Position numbers and translations under genes: made by a program. A DNA stretch of 64,000 nt from Lichenicola sp965198655 (GTDB lineage Bacteria > Pseudomonadota > Alphaproteobacteria > Acetobacterales > Acetobacteraceae): positions 1,178,001-1,242,000 of the forward strand of contig OZ240668.1 of assembly GCA_965198655.1 (NCBI GenBank). The letters run 5' to 3'. The notes beneath the pieces are model-generated. The model did not search any database and had not been told where the DNA came from. It saw nothing but the letters and a program-made list of their open reading frames with translations. Of this stretch, positions 25,872 to 34,387 are shown piece by piece; the stretch's first letter is position 1, and each line of letters begins with the position of its first letter.

Positions 25872-26606
25872 CTAGTTCCGCGCAGGCGCAAGCGCCCCCG
25901 CCGCGGGCCGCCCGCCGAAGATCGCGGTGCCGATCCGCACCGAGGTGGCGCCGCAGGCGATCGCCTGCTCGAAATCGCCCGACATGCCCATCGACAGATG
26001 GGTCAGTCCATGGACCGCGGCCATCGAGGCCAGCCGTCGGAAGAACGGCACCGGATCGGCCTCCGCCGGCGGGATCGCCATCAGGCCGACCACGCGGTCG
26101 CCGAACCGCCGCCGGCACGCGCCGATGAACCGGTCCGCCTCGTCCGGCAGCACGCCGGCCTTCTGCGGCTCCGCCCCGATGTTGACCTGCACCAGCAGCC
26201 TCGGCAGCCGCCCGGCCTTCTGCGCCGTGCGGTCCAGCGCGTCCGCCAGCCGGTCGCGGTCCAGCGTCTCGATCACGTCGGCGAGGCGGACCGCGTCGTC
26301 CGCCTTGTTGGTCTGCAACGGCCCGATCAGGTGCACCCTGAGCGCCGGCCAGCCTGGCCGCAGTTCGGGGAACTTGGATTGCGCCTCCTGCACCCGGTTC
26401 TCGCCGAACACCGCCTGACCGGCGACGAGCGCCGCGGCGACGGCCTGGACGGGATGGGTCTTCGACACCGCGACCAGGTCGACGTCGCTTGCCCGGCGGC
26501 CGGCCCGTTCCGCGGCTTCGCCGATCCGCTGGCGGATCCGGGCGAGCGCCGCAGCGATCGGATCGGGAGCGTCCGGCCGCGTGCCCCCCTGCTCTGGTGC
26601 CATCAT
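25872..26606 (-). CDS. YggS-type pyridoxal-phosphate homeostasis protein
   Basis: 244 residues, single-domain PLP-binding TIM barrel of the YggS/PROSC family. VDLVAVSKTHP carries the PLP lysine, VFGENRVQEAQSKFPEL is the family signature, and HLIGPLQTNKA, GLMAIPP, LSMGMSGDFEQAIACGATSVRIGTAIFG complete it. It buffers cellular PLP and affects amino-acid balance. Start is one of two adjacent ATG codons (26606 or 26603). Repeat A copy 1 lies upstream. Confidence 0.93.
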   Translation of the reverse strand: MMAPEQGGTRPDAPDPIAAALARIRQRIGEAAERAGRRASDVDLVAVSKTHPVQAVAAALVAGQAVFGENRVQEAQSKFPELRPGWPALRVHLIGPLQTNKADDAVRLADVIETLDRDRLADALDRTAQKAGRLPRLLVQVNIGAEPQKAGVLPDEADRFIGACRRRFGDRVVGLMAIPPAEADPVPFFRRLASMAAVHGLTHLSMGMSGDFEQAIACGATSVRIGTAIFGGRPAAGALAPARN

Positions 26607-26663
26607 GCGGCGCACGCTCCCGCGGCGTGGGATCCGGGTCAAGCGGCACCGTGCGCCACCCTG

Positions 26664-26765
26664 GAGCAGATCCCGATCGGGTAAACTCACCTGATCGGGT
26701 GAAGATGCTCGTCGAAACAACAGACTAGGGTATTTGAAGTGAACCCGAGCGAACGGAAACTGCTC
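26664..26765. repeat. palindromic repeat, family A copy 1
   Basis: About 100 bp. It begins GAGCAGATCCCGATCGGGT, contains CTCACCTGATCGGGTGAAG and GATGCTCGTC, and ends CCCGAGCGAACGGAAACTGCTCT. The ends are imperfect inverted repeats of each other. The same unit is at 59244-59347 in the same orientation. MITE-like or REP-like; it sits between yggS and the paralogous trio. Confidence 0.8.
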
Positions 26766-26773
26766 TCGTGGCA

Positions 26774-27955
26774 TCAGGCTGCCTGGAGCTCGAAGGTCAG
26801 CTCCTGCGCCCGTATCCGTTCGTTGCGCGTCAGCCTTTGCCGCAGCCAGCCGCAGCCCGCCGCATCCTCGAAGGCGGCATCCGGCTCCTGCCTGGCCGTC
26901 AGCCAGCTATCGCCGCCGCTGGTGCGGGTGAGGGCGGCGATCTCGGGGATCAGCGACTGGCGCAGGCGCGGGCTTTGCGCGTCGAACCAGAGCAGGCAGA
27001 TGCGGTCCCAGCCGTCTAACGCGGCTTCAAGCCCCTGCAGCCAGCTCGACGCCATCAGGCTGCCGGCACGCCAGGCGTCCAGCAGGGGAAGCGGGTTGGC
27101 CAGCATCGCTCCGATCTCGGGCAGCAGCAGCGCGCACTGGCGGATGCAGCGATCGGCCGCCGCCATGATCCGGCCGAGCAGGACCGCATCGGTGCCGCCG
27201 CGGCTGAACTGCTCCTCCGCCAGCGCTCTGCGAAGCCTTTGGACCAGCGACAGCAACCGTCCCCAACGGCCGGTCTCGTTCCGCCCGATCTCGCTCGGAA
27301 GCCGCGGCGGCGACGGCGCTTCGGACACGAGCCCGGCACCAACCGCGACCGACGCATACCGTAACGAAACCTCTTGCAACGCTTCGGCAAGCGGCGGCCC
27401 GCGCCAGCCGAGCCTACCTGCCAGCCTGTTGAAGCCGTCCCGGTCCATGCACCCCACCGCATCCTCCGGACGATCGAAGCCGCCGTGCCGCGCCAGGGAC
27501 ATCAGCAACTGCGCGCGCAGACGCAGGGCGGCGATGTCGAGCGCGTCCTGCGCCTGTCGCGCCGCGTCGGCAGCCTCCCGGCCGGCATGGCCCTCCAGCG
27601 CCACCAGCCGTGCCGCCTGACGCACCTCGGCGGGACCGATGCTGTCCAGGCCGGACAGGCGCCCGACCAGCAGCGTGTCGTGCAGGTTGGGTGCTGCGAA
27701 GCCGGCGACCACGCTCCAGGCGGCGACGTAGACGCCACGTCCCCCGGACGGGTTCGGCAGCACGAACTCCAGGCCACGCGGGCTGGAACGCAGCCGTACC
27801 GCGCCGAGCATCGGTGCCAGGAAGGGAAGATGCACCCCGTCATCGGGCTTGTGCTCCGTCCGGCGGACGCCCGGCACCGCGTCACGGGGCGCCATGGACG
27901 CCGGGAGGGGCCGATAGGATCGTGCAGGGGTCGGTATCGACTGCAGGATACCCAT
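26774..27955 (-). CDS. uncharacterised protein A of a three-gene cluster, paralogue of protein C
   Basis: 393 residues, family not recognised, no signal peptide or membrane segment. The N-terminal block LEFVLPNPSGGRGVYVAAW, LHDTLLVGRL and EGHAGREAADAARQAQ is shared with protein C (29317-30465), as are LDGWDRICLLWFDAQS...LIPEIAAL and the tail RNERIRAQELTFEL. The middle is predicted helical. The two are diverged duplicates in the same order and strand around protein B. The conserved GGRG loop suggests a nucleotide-like or phosphate site, but no known catalytic motif is visible. ATG 27955; the protein B stop is 103 nt upstream. Confidence 0.75.
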   Translation of the reverse strand: MGILQSIPTPARSYRPLPASMAPRDAVPGVRRTEHKPDDGVHLPFLAPMLGAVRLRSSPRGLEFVLPNPSGGRGVYVAAWSVVAGFAAPNLHDTLLVGRLSGLDSIGPAEVRQAARLVALEGHAGREAADAARQAQDALDIAALRLRAQLLMSLARHGGFDRPEDAVGCMDRDGFNRLAGRLGWRGPPLAEALQEVSLRYASVAVGAGLVSEAPSPPRLPSEIGRNETGRWGRLLSLVQRLRRALAEEQFSRGGTDAVLLGRIMAAADRCIRQCALLLPEIGAMLANPLPLLDAWRAGSLMASSWLQGLEAALDGWDRICLLWFDAQSPRLRQSLIPEIAALTRTSGGDSWLTARQEPDAAFEDAAGCGWLRQRLTRNERIRAQELTFELQAA

Positions 27956-28058
27956 GACTCGTCCGCCTTTTGCCGGTCCGCTGCGGCATGGAGCCGCTTC
28001 GCGTTTCGAGGTGGAGGATGGCCGAACACGATAAACGAAACGTGAAGCCGCCGCCGGA

Positions 28059-29324
28059 TCACGCCAAGCCGAGCACCTGGATCGCCTTCTCGCTCCCCAC
28101 CAGCAGCTCGGTGACCCGCATGCGGTCGGCGCGCGTCATGCCGCTCTTGACGCCGTTGCGTACGTAGCGGGCCGCCGCCTGTTCCAGCATGCGGTCATAC
28201 TCGTCCGCGTCCCCCAGCTTCGCCGCCGCCAGGGCGAAGGCACGCAGTTGCCGCGCGTCCGCCTCGATTGCCAGCACCGCCTCCGTCGGCAAGACCTCAA
28301 GTGCCGGCTCCGCGGACGCCTGATCGAGGCCCGCCAGACGCGACTGGAGAGCGTTCTCGAACACGATGCGGTTCTCGGCCGCCAGCCTCTGACGCAGCCG
28401 GGCCACCCGCCGCTGTTCCTCGGCCGGACGGTTCTCCAGCTTGCGAAGCTCCTCGACCCGGTCGATCAGGTGGAGGCGCCCGGACAACACCCCGGACAGG
28501 GCGGAGGTGTCGAGCTGCTCCGCCGCTGCCTGGTCTGGCTGCGGCGCTTCCATGCGTCCGAGCATCTCCTCGATGGCGCTGTCGAGGCCAGCCTGCAATG
28601 GGGTGGGAAGGCCGCCGCGTGTCAGGCTCAAGGCGAGGCGCGCCACCTGGTCCGGCGCCGCCGCGTCGAATAGCAGCCTCAGCACGATGCCCCAGCCGAG
28701 CGGTCCGAGCCGCATCGCCTCGGACAGCAGCGCGGTCAGCCCCGACTCGTAGTTTGGATGCTGGCGTGGCGGCAAGGTCCGGATCGCCGCCGCCCGATCC
28801 AGCACCAGACGCAGCACCGGGATGAGCGGCATGACCATCGGCACCGTCAAGCCGTTCTGCTTCTGCCAGTCCGGCGTTTCCCAGGCCGGGGGGATCGGGG
28901 CGGTGGCAAGACAGGCGGCGGCGGCTTGCCAGAGCGGCATGCCCATCCGCGTGAGCTGCGCCTCGTCGCCCTCGTCGAGCATGGTCGGGACCGACGGGAT
29001 GCCGTCGCCGGAGCTGAAGATCAGCGCCGCGACGGGGGTCAGGACCGAGCGCGGAATGCTGAAGTCGCCGGGACGCCAGGCCGCTCCGGACGCGATGACC
29101 GGATCGAACGGGGTGAACAGCAGACGCGTCCGGTTCATCCGTCGGGCCGGGCGAAGGGCGGCGAGACGCGCACGGACCGGTTCCAGCAGGGCATCGGCCT
29201 CGCCGCGCTCCGGCAGCAGATCGATCATGCGCGTGACCTTGAGGATCTTCTCGTCGCTCGCGTTGCGGAACTCCTTCGACAACGCGTGCACGGTCGTCGC
29301 AGCAGGCCTGTCGCCGTCAGCCAT
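28059..29324 (-). CDS. uncharacterised protein B of the three-gene cluster
   Basis: 421 residues, not recognised, apparently all-helical and soluble. Notable parts are HALSKEFRNASDEKILKVTR, ADALLEPVRARLAALRPARRMNRTRLLFTPFDPVIA, WRPGDFSIPRSVLTPVAALIF, and an acidic/basic coiled-coil-like stretch (DRVEELRKLENRPAEEQRRVARLRQRLAAENRIVFENALQ, given in parts) near residues 275-320. ATG 29324 has GGAG 7 nt upstream; ATG 29330 is too close to it. The start overlaps the protein C stop by 8 nt, so B and C are translationally linked. Confidence 0.75.
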   Translation of the reverse strand: MADGDRPAATTVHALSKEFRNASDEKILKVTRMIDLLPERGEADALLEPVRARLAALRPARRMNRTRLLFTPFDPVIASGAAWRPGDFSIPRSVLTPVAALIFSSGDGIPSVPTMLDEGDEAQLTRMGMPLWQAAAACLATAPIPPAWETPDWQKQNGLTVPMVMPLIPVLRLVLDRAAAIRTLPPRQHPNYESGLTALLSEAMRLGPLGWGIVLRLLFDAAAPDQVARLALSLTRGGLPTPLQAGLDSAIEEMLGRMEAPQPDQAAAEQLDTSALSGVLSGRLHLIDRVEELRKLENRPAEEQRRVARLRQRLAAENRIVFENALQSRLAGLDQASAEPALEVLPTEAVLAIEADARQLRAFALAAAKLGDADEYDRMLEQAAARYVRNGVKSGMTRADRMRVTELLVGSEKAIQVLGLA

Positions 29325-30465
29325 CGCCATGCTCCAATGCGATCTCGCTCGCCCTGATGCGCTCGTTGCGCTCGACCAGGCCCGGGCCCGGGACGCCGCA
29401 GGTCGGTTCGCGTTCCAGCCGTGCCGCCTGCGCCTGCGCCGCGGCGGCGTCCGAGGTGCCCGGCTGGCCGGGACTGCCCTTGCCGGCAGGGGCCGTGTCG
29501 GCGTCCCCGGCCGTGGCGGCGGTGGCCAGGCGCACCAGCAACCCGATTTCCGGCAGCAGGCGCAGCCGGGCGGACAGGGTGTCGGCGTCCAGCCAGAGAA
29601 GGCAGATCCGGTCCCAGCCATCGAGGGTTTCCTCGACCTGTCGCGCAGCGCCCAGCGCCCCAGCCGGATCGGTCCGCCAGCGGGCGAGCAGAACGGCCGG
29701 ATCGGCAAGCGCGCGAGCAGCCTCGTCGAGCGTGGCCGCCGCCAGGCCCAGCCAATGCGACACGCCGTTGATCGTCCGGGCGAGAAGGGCGGGTGACGGA
29801 GCCGCGTCCTGCGCATGCTGCGCCTGCTCCGCCAGCAGCGCCGGATGCAGCGCGTTCATCAGGCCCAGCAGCCGGTGCGCCCGCCCCTGGGCCCCGATGG
29901 GCAGAAAGGTGACCGAAAGCTGATCAAGCGCGTCAGACAGCGCGGACGGGTCCCATCCGAGCCGTCCGGCGCCGGCGATGAACCCTTCGGTGACGATCCC
30001 GGGCCCGGCATTGCCGAGGCTTGCCAGGATGCGGCCTTGTTCCGGGCCTGGGATGGGCGATCCCTGGATGAGCGCCAACAGGAACGTCGCCCAAAGCCGC
30101 AGCGTCTGCGCCTCGATCTTAGTCTGTGACCGGGTGGCCGCCTCCGCGGCTTCCCGGCCGGCATACCCTTCGGCCGCCACGCTGCGTGCCACGTTGCGCA
30201 CCGCCGCCGGGGTGAGGCTCTGCATCTCCTGCAGCCGCTTGGCGAGAACCGTGTCGTGCAGCGTGGGGGCTGCGAGCCCCACCGCCTGCGCCCAGCTCAC
30301 CACGTAGGTGCCACGGCCGCCGGACGGGTTCGGCAGGATGAACTCGATCCCGTTCCGCTGCCGCCGCCCGCGCGCGCCGGCCAACTGGGGGGCCGTGAAC
30401 GGGATGTGCACGGCTGCGACCGGCGCGGTGGCACGGGACTGCACCGTCCAGGCCTGCGTTGTCAT
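29317..30465 (-). CDS. uncharacterised protein C of the three-gene cluster, paralogue of protein A
   Basis: 382 residues, first gene of the trio. It shares with protein A the blocks IEFILPNPSGGRGTYVVSW, LHDTVLAKRLQEMQSLTP, EGYAGREAAEAATRSQ, LDGWDRICLLWLDADT...LLPEIGLLVRL and the tail RNERIRASEIALEHGDG. Overall the pair is clearly homologous but well diverged. Soluble, mostly helical, no known motif. ATG 30465 gives an N-terminus that matches A. It is divergent from the rsmB-like gene (76 nt gap holding both promoters). Confidence 0.75.
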   Translation of the reverse strand: MTTQAWTVQSRATAPVAAVHIPFTAPQLAGARGRRQRNGIEFILPNPSGGRGTYVVSWAQAVGLAAPTLHDTVLAKRLQEMQSLTPAAVRNVARSVAAEGYAGREAAEAATRSQTKIEAQTLRLWATFLLALIQGSPIPGPEQGRILASLGNAGPGIVTEGFIAGAGRLGWDPSALSDALDQLSVTFLPIGAQGRAHRLLGLMNALHPALLAEQAQHAQDAAPSPALLARTINGVSHWLGLAAATLDEAARALADPAVLLARWRTDPAGALGAARQVEETLDGWDRICLLWLDADTLSARLRLLPEIGLLVRLATAATAGDADTAPAGKGSPGQPGTSDAAAAQAQAARLEREPTCGVPGPGLVERNERIRASEIALEHGDG

Positions 30466-30541
30466 GATGTCCAGCCTGCCCCGCCCTGGTCCGCCATACG
30501 GCCCCATGCCATCTGTCGACGGACATTGTGTTCCGGGACGC

Positions 30542-31828
30542 ATGAACGAACGATTAAACCCAGCCGCCGCCGGCACTCCGGGATCCGATCCCACCCGCAC
30601 CGTCGCCTTCGACGTGCTGGTCGCCGTGCTGGAGCGGCGGCGCCCGCTCGAGGACGCGCTCGACGCTGCTGATCCGGCCGGGTCCGGCGTCTCGTCGCGC
30701 GACCGGGCGGCGGCGCACCGCCTCGCCGCTGCGGTGCTGCGACGCATGGGCACGCTCGACGCGGTTCTGGAGCCGTTCCTGTTCAAGGCGCCGCCGCCAC
30801 GCGTCCGCCTGGCGCTGCTGATGGGCGCGGCCCAGTTGCTGCTGCTCGACACGCCGCCGCACGCCGCGGTCGGCACCACGGTGTCGCTGCTGCGAGCGTG
30901 CGGGTTGGCGCCGTTCGCGGGCCTCGCCAATGCGGTGCTGCGCCGCGTCGCCGCCGCGGGCATTGCGGCGCTGGCGGGACTCGACGGTCCCAGGCTCGAC
31001 GTTCCGGCCTGGCTGTGGTCGTCCTGGGGCGGTGCCGCGCGGCAGATCGGCGAGGCGCTGGTGCGGGAGGCGCCGCTCGACCTGAGCCTGGCGCCGGATG
31101 CCGCCGTCCCGGAAGGCGGCATCGTCCTGCCGACCGGCTCGGTGCGGTTCCCCGCCGGCACCTCCGTGTTCGGGCTGCGCGGCTACGACGACGGCGCGTT
31201 CTGGGTGCAGGACGCGGCCGCGGCCCTGCCGGCGCGCCTGCTGGCGCCGCGGGCCGGGGAGCGGATCGCCGACCTTTGCGCGGCCCCGGGAGGCAAGACG
31301 GCACAGCTCGCCGCTTCCGGCGCCCAGGTGGTCGCGGTGGAGCGTGACGAACGCCGCATGGTGCGGCTTCGACGCAACCTCCTCCGCCTCCGGCTCGAGG
31401 TCGACGCGGTCGCGGCGGATGCCGCCACCTGGATCCCGCCGTCATTGTTCGACGCGGTGCTGCTCGACGCGCCGTGCAGCGCCACGGGAACCGTCCGGCG
31501 CCATCCCGACGTGCTCCGGCTCAAGCGCGCGTCCGACATCGCCCCGCTGGTCGAGGGGCAGGACCGGCTGATCGCGGCAGCCGCCCGGATGCTGCGTCCC
31601 GGCGGCAGGATGGTCTACGCGGTCTGCTCGCTGCAACCCGAAGAAGGCGAGCTTCGGATCGAATCGGCGATCCGGCTGGGCTTGCGTCCCGATCCCTTCA
31701 CGACGGAGGAGCTGGCGGCGCTGCCGGACGCGCGCACGCCGGAAGGGTGGCTGCGCACCCATCCGGGGCTCTGGCCGGAGCTGGGCGGCATGGACGGCTT
31801 CTTCGCGGCACGCTTCGTGCGTGCCTGA
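30542..31828 (+). CDS. RsmB/NOP-type rRNA cytosine-C5 methyltransferase
   Basis: 428 residues: an N-terminal NusB-like helical domain (TVAFDVLVAVLERR..., RVRLALLMGAAQLLLLD), then a Rossmann methyltransferase. SAM motif is DLCAAPGGKTAQLA; catalytic cysteines are in DAPCSATGTVRRHPD and VYAVCSLQPEEGE. It probably makes m5C967 or a related mark in 16S rRNA. ATG 30542 is the first in-frame start that gives a normal N-terminus. The stop lies in the first unit of a 15-nt tandem repeat. Confidence 0.9.
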   Translation: MNERLNPAAAGTPGSDPTRTVAFDVLVAVLERRRPLEDALDAADPAGSGVSSRDRAAAHRLAAAVLRRMGTLDAVLEPFLFKAPPPRVRLALLMGAAQLLLLDTPPHAAVGTTVSLLRACGLAPFAGLANAVLRRVAAAGIAALAGLDGPRLDVPAWLWSSWGGAARQIGEALVREAPLDLSLAPDAAVPEGGIVLPTGSVRFPAGTSVFGLRGYDDGAFWVQDAAAALPARLLAPRAGERIADLCAAPGGKTAQLAASGAQVVAVERDERRMVRLRRNLLRLRLEVDAVAADAATWIPPSLFDAVLLDAPCSATGTVRRHPDVLRLKRASDIAPLVEGQDRLIAAAARMLRPGGRMVYAVCSLQPEEGELRIESAIRLGLRPDPFTTEELAALPDARTPEGWLRTHPGLWPELGGMDGFFAARFVRA

Positions 31829-31880
31829 TGCGAGCGTGCCTGATGCGAGCGTGCCTGATGCGAGCAGGCCTGATTCGGGG
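31821..31880 (+). repeat. 15-nt tandem repeat spanning the rsmB-like stop codon
   Basis: GTGCCTGATGCGAGC is present three times without change (31821-31835, 31836-31850, 31851-31865), followed by a degraded fourth copy. The TGA of the rsmB-like gene is in copy 1. The unit is a multiple of three, so copy-number change keeps frame. It looks like recent slippage and leaves little space before rpe. Confidence 0.85.
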
Positions 31881-31927
31881 CCGTCCCGTCTTGCGCCCGG
31901 CGCGTCACTTGCTGCTACAAGCCGGTC

Positions 31928-32641
31928 ATGTCCGTGACATCTCCCAGACCGGTCCTCGTGGCGCCCAGCCTGCTCGCCGCGGATTTCGGCAGGACGGCCG
32001 AGGAGGTCGCGTCGGTCGAGGCCGCCGGCGCCGACTGGCTGCATCTCGACGTCATGGACGGCCATTTCGTGCCGAACCTGTCGTTCGGGCCGCAGATGAT
32101 CAAGGCGCTCCGGCCCCGATCACGCCTGCCCTTCGACGTCCACCTGATGATCGCGCCGGTCGATCCGTTCCTCCACGCCTTCGCCGAGGCGGGTGCTACG
32201 CACATCCACCTGCACGTCGAGGCCGGGCCGCACACCCACCGCTCGATGCAGTTGGTGCGCTCGCTCGGCGTGAAGGCGGGGATCGCGCTCAACCCGGCGA
32301 CGCCGGCGGAGGCGATCTCCGCCGTGATGGACGTGGCCGACCTGATCCTGGTGATGACGGTCAACCCCGGCTTCGGCGGGCAGCGCTTCCTGCACAGCCA
32401 GTTGGACAAGATCGCGCGGCTGCGGCGGATGGCAGACGCGACCGGCCGCGAGGTCCCGGTCATCGTCGATGGCGGCATCGACCCGCACACCGCGGCGCTG
32501 AGCGTCGCCGCCGGCGCCGACACCCTGGTCGCCGGCACCTCCGTGTTCGGGCAGCCCGACTACCAGGCTGCGATCGCGGCGCTGCGTGCGGCTGCGGCCC
32601 GCGGTCCGGACGCGTCCGGAGCCGGTCGTGACGAGGCCTGA
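31928..32641 (+). CDS. rpe: ribulose-phosphate 3-epimerase
   Basis: 237 residues. APSLLAADFGRTAEEV, WLHLDVMDGHFVPNLSFGP, PFDVHLMI, LILVMTVNPGFGGQRFL and VPVIVDGGIDPHTA cover the metal-binding His/Asp residues and phosphate loops of the TIM barrel. It interconverts ribulose-5-P and xylulose-5-P. It is followed after 24 nt by the heparinase-like gene and is possibly in one transcript with the rsmB-like gene, an order seen in related bacteria. Confidence 0.95.
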   Translation: MSVTSPRPVLVAPSLLAADFGRTAEEVASVEAAGADWLHLDVMDGHFVPNLSFGPQMIKALRPRSRLPFDVHLMIAPVDPFLHAFAEAGATHIHLHVEAGPHTHRSMQLVRSLGVKAGIALNPATPAEAISAVMDVADLILVMTVNPGFGGQRFLHSQLDKIARLRRMADATGREVPVIVDGGIDPHTAALSVAAGADTLVAGTSVFGQPDYQAAIAALRAAAARGPDASGAGRDEA

Positions 32642-32665
32642 AGGCCGGAGCGGGACCGGCTGCTG

Positions 32666-34366
32666 ATGGCGATGCGCGACTGGACCCGCGACGCCCGCCT
32701 GTCCCTGATCCGGCTGCCGGGCCTGGGCGGCGGACGCGTTCCCGACGCGCCGTCGGTATCGATCCGCGACCTGTGGCCGGGCGACACCGGACGCGGCGCC
32801 CGGCTGATGAAGGGCGAGCTCTCGTTCTCCGGCGCGGTCGGCCCGCTCCGCCCGGGGCGGGACGATGGGCAGTCCGCGCCCGGCGGCCAATGGGGCGACC
32901 CCGCAGTGCCGCCGCTGCTGCGCGCGCACGCGCACGGCTTCACCTGGCTGCGCGACCTGCGGGCCCTCGGCACCGATGCGAGCCGCCTGCGCGCCCGTGC
33001 CCTGGTGTCGGACTGGCTGGCCCGGCCGCCGATCGATCCCGCCGCACGCATGCCGCAGGTGGTGGCGAACCGGATCACCGCCTGGCTCGCGCATTACGAC
33101 TTCTTCGCCGCCACCGCCGACGACGCGTTCAGGCAGCGGCTGATGGCCCGTCTGATGGCCGACGCGCGCACCCTGGCCGCCAGCGTGCCCACCGCGCAGC
33201 ACGACCACCGCGCCCTGACCTGCCTCAAGGGGCTGCTGGCGGCGGCGGTCGCGATGCGGGAACAGTCCGGCTTCCTGACCCGGGCGATGCGCCATATCGG
33301 GCCGGAGATCGGCCGCCAGGTGCTGGCGGATGGCAGCCATGCCGAGCGCAGCCCGAACGCCCAGTTCAACGCCCTGCGCGAGCTGGCCGAGATCAGGGCG
33401 CTGATGCAGACGGGGCAGATCGGGCCGCCGCTGGCGCTGGCGGCAGCACTCGACCGGATGAGCCCGGTGCTGCGCGCGCTGCGCCACGGCGATGGGGGCT
33501 TGGCCCTGTTCAACGGCAGCCACGAGGAGAACCCGGTGCTGGTCGACCTCCTGCTGAGCCAGGCCACGCGCGGCCGGGTGATCGCCACCGCCATGCCGGA
33601 TGGCGGGTTCGTGCGCATCGCCTCCGGACGCAGCCTGCTGCTGGTCGATGCCGGGCCGCCGCCGCCCGCCGGGTTCGACGCGACCGCGCATGCCGGCACC
33701 TTGTCGTTCGAGATGTCGTGGGCGCGCGAGCGGCTGATCACCAACTGCGGCACCGGCATGCTGCCGGCCTGGCGCGACGCGCTGCGCGCCACCGCGGCGC
33801 ATTCCACCCTGTCGGTCGCCGACACCAGCTCGTCGGAGCTCCGTGCCGGCGCCGTGTCGCGACGCCCGGCGCACGTCACCCTGGACCACCGCCAGGCCAC
33901 CGGCGCGCACTGGCTCGACCTCAGCCATGACGGCTACATGCCGAACTTCGGCGCCGTGCATCACCGGCGCATCTACATCGCCGACGGTGGCGAGGACATA
34001 CGCGGCGAGGACTCCCTGGTCGGCCGCCCGAACCGCTTCGTGCTGCGCTTCCACCTGCATCCCGCGGTAAAGGCGGTGCGCGAGCGCGACGAGCCCGGAT
34101 CGGTCGAGGACGGGGGCGGCGCCGTGCTGCTGACGCTGACGTCCGGCAATGTGTGGCGGTTCCGGGTCGATAGCGGGCGGCTGTCGGTCGAGGAAAGCGT
34201 CTACCTCGGCGGCGACAGCCCGCGCCGGAGCCTGCAGATCGTGATCGACGTTGCGCCGCAGGCGGCGGAGGCCGAAGCGGAGGTGGGGGCCGACGCGCTG
34301 TCGCCCGCGGAGGAACCGGGCGCTGCCAAGGCGATCCGCTGGGCGCTGATCCGCGCCGAGGCCTGA
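32666..34366 (+). CDS. heparinase II/III family protein
   Basis: 566 residues. The N-terminal helical toroid (FTWLRDLRALG, NRITAWLAHYDFF, DHRALTCLKGLLAAAVAM, DGSHAERSPNAQFNALREL) precedes a beta-rich Hepar_II_III domain (TLSFEMSWARERLITNCGT, RATAAHSTLSVADTSSSEL, RRIYIADGGEDIRGED). There is no signal peptide, as in the family found beside rsmB and rpe in alphaproteobacteria. It may act on an acidic polysaccharide; the substrate is unknown. The glycosyltransferase gene follows within 22 nt. Confidence 0.85.
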   Translation: MAMRDWTRDARLSLIRLPGLGGGRVPDAPSVSIRDLWPGDTGRGARLMKGELSFSGAVGPLRPGRDDGQSAPGGQWGDPAVPPLLRAHAHGFTWLRDLRALGTDASRLRARALVSDWLARPPIDPAARMPQVVANRITAWLAHYDFFAATADDAFRQRLMARLMADARTLAASVPTAQHDHRALTCLKGLLAAAVAMREQSGFLTRAMRHIGPEIGRQVLADGSHAERSPNAQFNALRELAEIRALMQTGQIGPPLALAAALDRMSPVLRALRHGDGGLALFNGSHEENPVLVDLLLSQATRGRVIATAMPDGGFVRIASGRSLLLVDAGPPPPAGFDATAHAGTLSFEMSWARERLITNCGTGMLPAWRDALRATAAHSTLSVADTSSSELRAGAVSRRPAHVTLDHRQATGAHWLDLSHDGYMPNFGAVHHRRIYIADGGEDIRGEDSLVGRPNRFVLRFHLHPAVKAVRERDEPGSVEDGGGAVLLTLTSGNVWRFRVDSGRLSVEESVYLGGDSPRRSLQIVIDVAPQAAEAEAEVGADALSPAEEPGAAKAIRWALIRAEA

Positions 34367-34387
34367 TCGACTGCGCGCCACCGGCAG

